Part shown: piece after piece, positions 16,726 through 24,715 of the stretch | Numbering within the stretch: the first letter of the stretch is position 1 | How the letters are laid out: the number at the start of each line of letters is the position of its first letter | Assembly (NCBI GenBank): GCA_041687395.1 | Contig: JAWLCA010000003.1 | Span: 157,898 to 221,897 of the forward strand | Source: JAWLCA01 sp041687395 | GTDB lineage: Bacteria > Pseudomonadota > Alphaproteobacteria > Rhodobacterales > Rhodobacteraceae | DNA: 64,000 nt | Direction of reading: 5' to 3' | Translations under genes and position numbers: made by a program | The notes under the pieces: generated by a model | What the model was told of the DNA's origin: nothing | The model's database searches: none | The model's input: only the letters and a program-made list of their open reading frames with translations

Positions 16726-17508
16726 ATGTTGCAACGCGAAGACCTGCACCGCACGGTGCGCCTGCTCTACACCGGGCGCAGCGAGCGGGCCCAAAGGTTC
16801 CGCTATGGTCTGATCGCCTTTGACGCGGTGAGCATCGCCTATTTCATCGTGGCCGCCGCCCTGCCGGTGTTGACGATGACGACGGTGCTGAACTGGGTCT
16901 TCGGCCTGTTGATCCTGCTGGATTTCTCGGCCCGGCTCTGGATTTCCGACAATCGCCGGCGCGAGCTGACGCGCATCTACACGCTGGCCGACCTCGTCGT
17001 GCTGCTCTCTCTGCTGGCGTCGCCGTTCTTCGCCGGAAACCTCGGGTTCCTGCGTATCCTGCGGGGCTTGCGGCTGATTCACGCCTATCACCTGCTGCGC
17101 GATCTGCGGCGGGAAAGCCTGTTCTTCCGCCTGCACGAGGATGCAATCATCGCCGCGGTCAACCTTGTCGTCTTCATCTTCATCGTCACCTCGCTGGTGT
17201 TCGAGATCGCCTTCGACGAAGCCGACGGGCTCGCGGGGTATGTCGATGCACTCTATTTCACCGTGGCCTCGCTGACGACCACGGGCTTCGGCGACATCAC
17301 GATGACCACGCCGGGCGGAAAACTTCTGTCGGTCTTCATCATGGTCGCGGGCGTGGCGCTGTTCGTGCAACTGGCCCGCGCCATCTTTCAGCCGTCCAAG
17401 ATCAAGTACAAATGCCCCGAATGCGGGCTGACCCGGCATGAGCCCGACGCGATCCATTGCAAGCATTGCGGCGAGCCCCTGAAGATCGAAACCGAAGGCA
17501 GCGGCTGA
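16726..17508 (+). CDS. Voltage-gated-type K+ channel subunit with a C-terminal zinc-ribbon-like tail
   Basis: About 260 residues from the ATG at 16726 (GAGAGGG just upstream); the frame is open to 16606 but that part is low in structure. Four membrane segments form a voltage-sensor-like unit with an arginine-rich S4 (RILRGLRLIHAYHLLRDLR), then S5, a pore loop with selectivity filter TTTGFGD, and S6. The last 35 residues hold CPECG and CKHCG, a two-knuckle zinc ribbon, unusual on a channel. It is divergent from the YeeE/YedE gene and 41 bp upstream of the FNT channel gene in the same direction. Function in ion balance is inferred from family only. Confidence 0.8.
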   Translation: MLQREDLHRTVRLLYTGRSERAQRFRYGLIAFDAVSIAYFIVAAALPVLTMTTVLNWVFGLLILLDFSARLWISDNRRRELTRIYTLADLVVLLSLLASPFFAGNLGFLRILRGLRLIHAYHLLRDLRRESLFFRLHEDAIIAAVNLVVFIFIVTSLVFEIAFDEADGLAGYVDALYFTVASLTTTGFGDITMTTPGGKLLSVFIMVAGVALFVQLARAIFQPSKIKYKCPECGLTRHEPDAIHCKHCGEPLKIETEGSG

Positions 17509-17549
17509 TCGCGCCATTCCCCGCGCGGCCGAACAGGAAAGGTCATCCC

Positions 17550-18368
17550 ATGACGCGCGACAGCGACAACGCCGGGCCAGATGCCAAGGAGGATGCGGAC
17601 GAGTTCAAGAAGGTCCATTCCTCGGTCATCTACGAGGCGATCCGGCGCGAGGGCGAGCATGAGCTGTCGCGCCCGGTCAGCGCGCTCTGGTGGTCCGGCG
17701 TGGCGGCGGGGCTGGCGATCAGCACCTCGGTCCTGTGCAAGGGGTTTCTCGTCTCCATCCTGCCCGATGCCGCCTGGGCGCCGGGCGTCTCCAACCTCGG
17801 CTACACGGTGGGGTTCCTGATCGTGATCCTCGGCCGTATGCAGCTGTTCACCGAAAACACGATCACCCCGATCCTACCCCTGTTCCTGGCGCCCACACGG
17901 GCGAATTTCTACAAGATTTCGCGGCTCTGGGGCATTGTCTTCGCGGCGAATCTGGCGGGCTGCGCGGTGGCGGCGGTGGTGCTGGTCTATGCCAATATCC
18001 TGCCCGACTACCGGTTCGACGGCATCCTCGCCGTCTCGCGCCATTACGCCGAGGCCGATGCGCTGCAACACTTCCTCTGGGGGGTTCCGGCAGGGTTCCT
18101 GATCGCGGCGCTGGTCTGGATCCTGCCGCGGATGGACAGCGCGGGCGAGGTGCTGATGATCGTCATCCTGACCTACGTGATCGGGTTGGGCGACATGTCG
18201 CACGTCGTCGCCGGCTCGACCGAGCTGTTCATCCTCGTGGTCAACGGCGAGCTGGGCCTGACCGCGGCCGTCTTCGCGGGAATACTGCCCGCGCTCGCCG
18301 GCAATGTTCTGGGCGGTACCGGCATCTTCGCAGCCCTCACTTACGCCCAGGTGCGAGAGGAGATCTGA
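17550..18368 (+). CDS. Formate/nitrite transporter (FNT)-family channel
   Basis: A 272-residue membrane protein with six hydrophobic segments and the FNT pattern of a broken helix (LFTENTITPI) and a conserved histidine-containing late segment (GLGDMSHVVAGSTE). The ATG at 17550 has AGGAAAGG upstream; the open frame begins inside the previous gene but without a site. The family moves small monovalent anions or weak acids, including formate, nitrite and hydrosulfide. Next to a sox island, hydrosulfide or a C1 acid would fit, but the pore residues do not decide it. Confidence 0.82.
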   Translation: MTRDSDNAGPDAKEDADEFKKVHSSVIYEAIRREGEHELSRPVSALWWSGVAAGLAISTSVLCKGFLVSILPDAAWAPGVSNLGYTVGFLIVILGRMQLFTENTITPILPLFLAPTRANFYKISRLWGIVFAANLAGCAVAAVVLVYANILPDYRFDGILAVSRHYAEADALQHFLWGVPAGFLIAALVWILPRMDSAGEVLMIVILTYVIGLGDMSHVVAGSTELFILVVNGELGLTAAVFAGILPALAGNVLGGTGIFAALTYAQVREEI

Positions 18369-18375
18369 TCCAGTC

Positions 18376-18403
18376 GGAAACCGCCCGAGAGCCCGCGGTT
18401 TCC
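18376..18403 (+). terminator. Hairpin after the FNT gene
   Basis: GGAAACCGC (18376-18384) pairs with GCGGTTTCC (18395-18403) around a 10-base loop, 7 bp after the stop codon. No clear T-run follows, so the terminator call is moderate. Confidence 0.45.
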
Positions 18404-19262
18404 CCTGCGGCCCGAAGTGGTCTATACGCAGGGCCGACCTGCCTGCGCGAAGGCAGCACGACACAGCTCGACTTGCAGACCGTGCGCCGGGCTAAGTCGC
18501 GCTTGGCTGCGAGACCTGATGGCCCGGGCGCACGCGTCGCTATGGCCGTGGTCGCGCAGGCGGCGAAGCTCGCCCGTATAGCCTCGGCGGGACTGCGCAG
18601 CGGCTCTGAACACGACCGTCGATCCGGCGGCGCGGTTCCGAGCGCGCGAAGATCTGCGGGTGATGGACGAGATGGCCTGGCAACCGAACCGCGCGCCGGA
18701 AACCTAGCTCAAGAAATTTGGCGCAGGGGCGCTGGGAGTCTTGTGAGGGTCGGCGCGCGCGAAGCTCCATCTGGGCGGGGCGCAGCGCTCCGATGCAGCC
18801 GTTGGCACAGACTGATACGGCGGCATCGAAAATCAGCTTGCAGACGGGGCGGGACATACCTCTTAAGTCTTGTTGTCCCCGACACCAGAAATTTGAAAGT
18901 GTCACTTCGCGCGTGGACACAGTAACGCTGATCCTGCGCCGGGGTTGGCCAGGCATGGCCTGCCAGAACATCCCCAAAGCCTGGGCGACTTTTCGAATTG
19001 CCATGATTTCAGGCGGATTGACTGTCGGCGAACCAGCAGGCGCCGTGATCGGCAGCTTCTGGCCTACCACCGGTGCAGTCCATGAAAAATTAATGACACC
19101 GTAGGGAATAATCCCACCTAACCCGTCGTTACTGATCAGGAAGCGCCGACGCCGGGGGGTGCGGGGTCAGGGTCTTGGGTGCGCCACCGGATTGCTCGAG
19201 TATCGCCGGCGACGCTCCACCCAGGCAGGGGCGCACGGGGCGGCAACAGGATGAGGACGCCA
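18404..19262. other. About 0.86 kb without a convincing gene
   Basis: Frames here are short or have arginine/serine-rich, non-protein-like content. A 128-codon frame at 18718-19104 and an opposing 176-codon frame show no recognisable domain. The stretch may be a decayed gene plus the promoter region of the glycosyltransferase operon. No RNA gene or repeat was seen. Confidence 0.5.
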
Positions 19263-20447
19263 ATGCATGCATCGCGCGCGATAGGGAAGAACAAGCCGGG
19301 CCGGATCGTACTCTATTCTCATGATACGCTCGGCTTCGGTCATCTGCGGCGCAACCTGATGCTTGCAGCGCGGCTGAAAGCGCTCGAGCCCGTGCCCGAG
19401 GTGCTGCTTGTTTCTGGCACCAGCGAGGCTGGCGCCTTCCACCTGCCGGACGGCATCGACCTGATCACGCTGCCGGCCTATGCCAAGCAGGCGAGTGGCC
19501 GCTATACCGCTCGCCGGCTCGCGATGGACGTGACCGAGCTGCGCGATCTGCGCGCCGGAGTGATCCGGGCGGCACTGAAGCGGTTTCGCCCCGATCTGTT
19601 CATCGTCGACAATGTTCCGCTCGGGGCGCAAGGCGAACTGGCGTCTGCCTTGCGCTGGCTTACTCGCGAGGGCTGCACGCGGCGCGTCTTGGGACTGCGC
19701 GACGTGCTTGACGAGCGCCGGACTGTCCGGAACCAATGGTTGCGTGACCGGAATGTGGAGGCGATCAATGCCTTCTACACCGACGTCTGGGTCTATGGCG
19801 ATCCGGCCATCCACGACCCTGTGGCCGAATATGGCCTCGCCGAGGCGATCCGCGCGGAGGTGAGTCATACGGGGTACCTGCTCCGACCCGCGCCCGACGC
19901 ACGGCCCGCGCAGGGCGAGCCCTATGTTCTCTGCACGGTGGGCGGCGGGCGCGATGGTGCTGCGCTTTGCGAGGCGTTCCTTGCCGCCACACTGCCGCAG
20001 GGGCAGTGCGGCGTTGTCGTGACCGGCAGCCAGATCGACGAACCCTCCTTCGGCCGGCTTGCCGAAGCAGCCTCCGCCCGCCCGGACATGACGCTCTTGC
20101 GCTTCACGCCCGACCTGATGCCGCTTCTGGCCGGCGCGGAACGTGTGGTGGCGATGGGCGGATACAACACAGTCTGCGAGCTGCTGCGGCTGGGCATGCC
20201 GACCCTGATCGTGCCGCGCGTCCAGCCCCGGCAGGAGCAACTGGTGCGCGCCGAGCGTTTCGCAGCGCTGGGACTGCTGGACATGCTCCATCCCGACCGG
20301 CTGACCCCCTCTGCACTGGGCGCGTGGCTCGCCGGGCCGGCGCCGGTACCAAAGGACCATGCGTTCGACGCGGGGGGCCTCGACCGTGTCGCGACACTTG
20401 CCTCGGCAGCACTGGGCCGCCGCCCGCTTCGCTCGCATGCCGCTTGA
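19263..20447 (+). CDS. MurG/GT28-like glycosyltransferase
   Basis: A 394-residue two-Rossmann-domain glycosyltransferase of the GT-B fold. The N-terminal acceptor domain begins with VLYSHDTLGFGHLRRNLMLA, a glycine/histidine loop like that of MurG-type enzymes. The C-terminal nucleotide-sugar domain includes LCTVGGGRDG and ERVVAMGGYNTVCELL, the pattern seen in GT28/UGT donor sites. The ATG at 19263 has GAGG upstream. It opens an operon of five genes with gaps of 25 bp or overlaps. Sugar donor and acceptor are unknown. Confidence 0.75.
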   Translation: MHASRAIGKNKPGRIVLYSHDTLGFGHLRRNLMLAARLKALEPVPEVLLVSGTSEAGAFHLPDGIDLITLPAYAKQASGRYTARRLAMDVTELRDLRAGVIRAALKRFRPDLFIVDNVPLGAQGELASALRWLTREGCTRRVLGLRDVLDERRTVRNQWLRDRNVEAINAFYTDVWVYGDPAIHDPVAEYGLAEAIRAEVSHTGYLLRPAPDARPAQGEPYVLCTVGGGRDGAALCEAFLAATLPQGQCGVVVTGSQIDEPSFGRLAEAASARPDMTLLRFTPDLMPLLAGAERVVAMGGYNTVCELLRLGMPTLIVPRVQPRQEQLVRAERFAALGLLDMLHPDRLTPSALGAWLAGPAPVPKDHAFDAGGLDRVATLASAALGRRPLRSHAA

Positions 20448-20472
20448 GACAATTCCAAGAAAGGACATCAGC

Positions 20473-21732
20473 ATGGCCGCCTCGATCGCTTCCAAACCTG
20501 CCATCCTCGCGCCGAAGGTCGGCTATATCTTGAAGCGCTATCCCCGCTTTTCCGAGACTTTCGTCGTCAACGAGATCCTCGCCCACGAGGCGGCGGGGCA
20601 GGAGGTGGAGATATTCGCGCTGCGTTCGGTAGAAGAGACCCATTTCCAGGATGCCATCGCGCGAGTCCGCGCGCCCGTCACGCGCATTCCCGAAAAGAGC
20701 CGGACACCCGCGACGATGTGGTCGCTGCTGGCGCAGGCCGAGGCGGCCTTTCCTGGCGCAACCGCGCGGGCCCTTGGCACCGGCGGTTCGGCCGAGGACG
20801 TAACGCAGGCCCTTGCCGTCGCGCTCGAGTCCCGCGCGCGAGGCGTGAGCCACCTGCACGCCCACTTCGGCACGGTGGCAACAACGGTCGCCCGCATCGC
20901 TGCGGCTGTGGCGGGCATCGGCTACAGCTTCACCGCGCACGCCAAGGACATCTACCACGATTATGGCAAGGACATCGGCCTTGCCGAAAAGATGCGCGAT
21001 GCCGAAGCCGTCATCACCGTTTCGGACTACAATCTTGCCCATCTGCGCGAAACGTTTCCTGCTGCTGCAGGAAAGATCGTTCGTATCTACAATGGCCTTG
21101 ACCTCGCCCAGTTCGCCTGGCGCACACCTGACACGGATGCAAGCGAGATACTCGCCGTCGGACGGCTGGTCGAGAAGAAGGGCTTCCACATTCTTGTCGA
21201 GGCGCTGCTGATCCTGTCCGAACGTGGGCTGAACCCGCGCTGCCGTATCGTCGGGCAGGGCGAGGAGGGGGCGCATCTCGCCGCGCAGATCGAGGGGGCG
21301 GGCCTGGGCGGAACGGTCACGCTGGAGGGGCCGCGGCCGCAGTCCGCGGTGGTCGCGGCGATGCGCCGCGCCGCTGTGCTTGCCTGTCCCTGCGTCGTGG
21401 GCCGCGACGGCAACCGCGACGGCCTGCCGACCGTTCTGCTCGAGGCGATGGCGCTCGGCACCGCATGCGTGGCCAGCGACGTCACCGGAATCCCCGAGCT
21501 TGTACGTGATGGTGAGACTGGACTGGTCGCGCCCTCGGGCGATCCGCTGGCGCTGGCCGACGCGATCGAGCGGCTGCTGGTCGAGCGTGGCCTGCGCCAA
21601 CGCCTCTCCAACGCGGCGCGAAGCCTCGTCGAGCAAGACTATGACATCCACCGTAACGCAGCCGACCTGCGCGAGATCTTCGCCGGCTCTGGCGCGGCGC
21701 GGACGGGGTCCGCGATCAGGGGGGCAGCCTGA
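20473..21732 (+). CDS. GT4-family glycosyltransferase
   Basis: A 419-residue GT-B glycosyltransferase. N-terminal pattern YILKRYPRFSETFVVNEIL is typical of GT4 enzymes of polysaccharide and glycolipid pathways. The donor-site region includes AVGRLVEKKGFHILVEAL and the E-x7-E motif in DGLPTVLLEAMALGTACVAS. AAGGA lies seven bases before the ATG at 20473. Its stop overlaps the next start (TGATG at 21730-21734), implying coupled translation. Confidence 0.85.
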   Translation: MAASIASKPAILAPKVGYILKRYPRFSETFVVNEILAHEAAGQEVEIFALRSVEETHFQDAIARVRAPVTRIPEKSRTPATMWSLLAQAEAAFPGATARALGTGGSAEDVTQALAVALESRARGVSHLHAHFGTVATTVARIAAAVAGIGYSFTAHAKDIYHDYGKDIGLAEKMRDAEAVITVSDYNLAHLRETFPAAAGKIVRIYNGLDLAQFAWRTPDTDASEILAVGRLVEKKGFHILVEALLILSERGLNPRCRIVGQGEEGAHLAAQIEGAGLGGTVTLEGPRPQSAVVAAMRRAAVLACPCVVGRDGNRDGLPTVLLEAMALGTACVASDVTGIPELVRDGETGLVAPSGDPLALADAIERLLVERGLRQRLSNAARSLVEQDYDIHRNAADLREIFAGSGAARTGSAIRGAA

Positions 21733-22877
21733 TGCGGGTCGCCTATGTCACGACCGACCCCGGCATCCCGGCTTTCGGCTCAAAGGGTGCATCCGCCCAT
21801 GTTCAGGCAATCCTCGCGGCCTTCCTGCGCCGTGGCGCCACCGTGACACTGTTCGCACCAGACCCTGGCCCTGTGCCGGCAGCCCTCGCGGACCTGCGCG
21901 TGGCGCCGCTTCCGCCACAGCCGAAAGGTGACCCCGAGACGCGTGCCGCGGCGCTCATCGCTGCGGACGCAGCCCTGCCTGCGCATCTGGCCGCCGCGGG
22001 GCCGTTTGACCTCATCTATGAGCGTCACGCTCTCTTTGCGTCTTCCGCCCCTGCCTTCGCCGCCGCGCGCGGCGTGCCGGCCGTGCTCGAGGTCAACGCG
22101 CCGCTTCTGGAAGAGCAGCAACGCCACCGCAGCCTCGCCAACCCGCAAGCGGCCACGGCTGCCACGCGTGCCGCGATGCGGGCGGCGACCCGTGTCGTGG
22201 CCGTGTCCGAAGCGGTTGCCGACTATGCCCGCGCCCACGGCGCGCGGGCACCCCTCGTCTTGCCGAACGGGGTCGACGCCGCGCGGTTCGCGCTTCCGCC
22301 CCGGCGCGATGGCCCGTTCACTGTGGGTTTTGTCGGAACGTTGAAACCGTGGCATGACACCGCCTGCCTCGTGGCCGCCCTGCCGCACCTGCACGCCCGC
22401 GTTCCAGATGCGCGCCTGCTGATCGTGGGGGACGGTCCGGAGCGGGACAGGCTGATGGCGCAGGCCATTTCTTTGGGGGTGGCCGAAGCGATGGAGTTCA
22501 CGGGCGCGCTGGCGCCCGATGCCGTGCCGGTCCAGCTTGCGCGCATGCATGTGGGCGCAGCCCCCTATCGCGGCGGGGAACCGTTCTATTTCTCGCCCCT
22601 TAAACTTTACGAATACATGGCCGCCGGCCTGCCTGTGGTGGCGAGCGACGTGGGCGATCTTGGGCGGATCATCGAAGGGGCAAGGGCGGGCCACGTGGTG
22701 CCGCCCGACGATCCCCGGCGCCTGGCGGATGCGCTCACCGATCTCGCTCAGGGCCCGGCCGAGGCCGCGCGCATGGGCCTCGCGGGCCGAGCGTATGTCG
22801 TTGCCCATCACGGCTGGGACCGGGTCCTTGTCCGCATTCTTCAGGATCTGGCGACCCCCGCTCGGGGTGCCGCCTGA
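21732..22877 (+). CDS. GT4-family glycosyltransferase, second copy type
   Basis: A 381-residue GT-B glycosyltransferase. It has an N-terminal glycine loop (TTDPGIPAFGSKGASAH), a donor-domain start at GFVGTLKPWHDT, and the conserved acidic region SPLKLYEYMAAGLPVVAS. It begins within the stop of the previous gene and ends within the start of the ABC transporter gene. The two GT4 enzymes are not close copies of each other, so they probably add different sugars. Confidence 0.85.
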   Translation: MRVAYVTTDPGIPAFGSKGASAHVQAILAAFLRRGATVTLFAPDPGPVPAALADLRVAPLPPQPKGDPETRAAALIAADAALPAHLAAAGPFDLIYERHALFASSAPAFAAARGVPAVLEVNAPLLEEQQRHRSLANPQAATAATRAAMRAATRVVAVSEAVADYARAHGARAPLVLPNGVDAARFALPPRRDGPFTVGFVGTLKPWHDTACLVAALPHLHARVPDARLLIVGDGPERDRLMAQAISLGVAEAMEFTGALAPDAVPVQLARMHVGAAPYRGGEPFYFSPLKLYEYMAAGLPVVASDVGDLGRIIEGARAGHVVPPDDPRRLADALTDLAQGPAEAARMGLAGRAYVVAHHGWDRVLVRILQDLATPARGAA

Positions 22878-24715
22878 TGGCGCGCGAGGGCAAACGGGCC
22901 GAAAGCCTGCAGGAGGCGCTGCCGGGGCTGCGCCGCGTGCTTGTCGCGCTCGCGCCCTATCTGAGGGGACAGCGCGGGCTGATCGCCGGGGGCGCTGCGG
23001 CGATGGTCGCAGCGGTTCTGGCCAAGCTGGCCGAGCCGTGGCCGCTGAAATTCGTGATCGACCACGTGGTGCCAGTGGGCGGCCAGACCGGGTCCGGCAT
23101 CGCGGTGATCGACGTGCTCGACCCAGGCACGCTGCTGGCCCTTGCCGCTGTGGGCCTCGTCGTGGCAATCGGGCTGCGCGCCGTGTTCGAATATCTTGCC
23201 ACGCTCGCCTTCGCACTTGCCGGAGCGCGTGTTCTGACGCGCGTGCGCGGTGACCTTTTCCGCCATCTGCAGGCCTTGCCGCTCTCGTTTCACCAAACCG
23301 CGCGGACGGGCGACCTGACGGTGCGCCTCATCTCGGACATCGGCATGCTGAAGGAGACCGCCGTAACCGCGGCGATGCCGCTTGCGGTCAACACGCTGGT
23401 GCTTGTGGGAATGGTGGCAGTCATGCTCTGGCTCGACTGGCAGCTTGCCCTTATCGCGCTGGTTCCGTTGCCGCTTTTGTGGCTTTCGACCCTGCGCTTC
23501 GGGCGCAAGATTCGCGACGTCAGCCGCAAGACGCGGGCAACGGAGGGGCAGATGGCCGCCACCGCCTCCGAGGCGCTGGCGGGTATCCGCACGGTGCAGG
23601 CGCTGGGGCTCGAGGCCGGGATGGACCGGGCCTTCGGCGGCGCGAACGCGGCCTCATTGAAACAGGGGGTGAAATCCAAGCGCCTTGCCGCCGGGCTCGA
23701 ACGGCTGGTGGACCTGCTGGTGGCTTGTGCCACGGCGTTGGTGCTGTTCTTCGGTGCCCGCTTCGTGATCGAGGGACGGATCACACCGGGTGACCTGCTG
23801 GTGTTTCTGACATATCTCAAGAACACGTTCCGCCCAGTGCGGGACTATGCCAAATACTCGGCGCGGCTGGCCAAGGCGACGGCGGCCGGTGAGCGGGTGG
23901 TGTGTCTGCTCGACACCCGTATCGACATGCCCGAGAAACCGGATGCGCCCGCGCTCGTCCTGCGAAGCGGGGCGATCTCGTTCGAGGGGGTGCGCTTTGG
24001 CCACGGGGCGCAGCAGGTGCTGGACGGGCTCGACCTCGCTATTCCGGCGGGCCAGTCGGTGGCCTTGACAGGCGCTTCGGGCGCGGGGAAATCGACCCTT
24101 CTGGGTCTCGCCCTTCGTCTTCAAGACCCTCAGGTGGGGCGCATTTCCATCGACGGGCAGGACCTGCGTGCAGTGTCACGGGAAAGTCTGCGCCGCGCGA
24201 TCGGCTTCGTGCCGCAGGAGACGGTTCTGTTTCGCGCGTCAGTGGCCGAGAATATCGCCATCGCCGCCGGCCGCGACGTGAGCCGCGCCGAGATCGAGGC
24301 AGCCGCCCGCCTCGCCTCCGCCGATGAATTCATCGTGGCCCTGCCCGAGGGCTACGACACGATTCTGGCCGAGCGTGGTGCGACGCTGTCGGCCGGCCAG
24401 CGCCAACGGCTCTCGATTGCACGGGCGGCGCTGCGCGATGCGCCCATCCTGGTGCTCGACGAACCGACTGTCGGTCTGGACGCCGAGAACGAGGCGGCGG
24501 TCGCGACCGCGATCTGGCGGCTGGCAGAAGGGCGGACGACTCTTCTTGTCACTCACGACCTCGCACTTGCAGCCCGCGCCGACCGCGTGATCCTCATCGA
24601 GGGCGGCCGCATCACCGAGGACGGGTCGCATGAAATACTGTCGAGGCAGGGGGGCGCCTACGCCCGCCTCTGGACCCGGCAGATGGAGGGTCGTCGTGCT
24701 CACGCCGCCGAATGA
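22877..24715 (+). CDS. ABC-type exporter, fused membrane and ATPase domains
   Basis: A 612-residue half-transporter. Six membrane helices occupy about residues 20-320 and an ATPase follows, with Walker A GASGAGKST, signature TLSAGQRQR, Walker B ILVLDEP and the switch histidine in LLVTHD. Such proteins work as dimers and export lipids, glycolipids or peptides. Its start overlaps the stop of the GT4 gene, and the kinase-like gene starts inside its last 20 bp. The context suggests export of a glycosylated small molecule or lipid made by the operon. Confidence 0.88.
   Translation: MAREGKRAESLQEALPGLRRVLVALAPYLRGQRGLIAGGAAAMVAAVLAKLAEPWPLKFVIDHVVPVGGQTGSGIAVIDVLDPGTLLALAAVGLVVAIGLRAVFEYLATLAFALAGARVLTRVRGDLFRHLQALPLSFHQTARTGDLTVRLISDIGMLKETAVTAAMPLAVNTLVLVGMVAVMLWLDWQLALIALVPLPLLWLSTLRFGRKIRDVSRKTRATEGQMAATASEALAGIRTVQALGLEAGMDRAFGGANAASLKQGVKSKRLAAGLERLVDLLVACATALVLFFGARFVIEGRITPGDLLVFLTYLKNTFRPVRDYAKYSARLAKATAAGERVVCLLDTRIDMPEKPDAPALVLRSGAISFEGVRFGHGAQQVLDGLDLAIPAGQSVALTGASGAGKSTLLGLALRLQDPQVGRISIDGQDLRAVSRESLRRAIGFVPQETVLFRASVAENIAIAAGRDVSRAEIEAAARLASADEFIVALPEGYDTILAERGATLSAGQRQRLSIARAALRDAPILVLDEPTVGLDAENEAAVATAIWRLAEGRTTLLVTHDLALAARADRVILIEGGRITEDGSHEILSRQGGAYARLWTRQMEGRRAHAAE

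Noticed and set aside
18718..19104. 128-codon + frame and opposing 176-codon frame in the gap before the glycosyltransferase operon
   Set aside because: No domain, no ribosome-binding site, biased composition; recorded only as gene-free sequence.
19167..21651. Long minus-strand frames (445 and 515 codons) opposite the first two glycosyltransferases
   Set aside because: Shadows of confidently recognised glycosyltransferases with proper ribosome-binding sites and overlapping starts.
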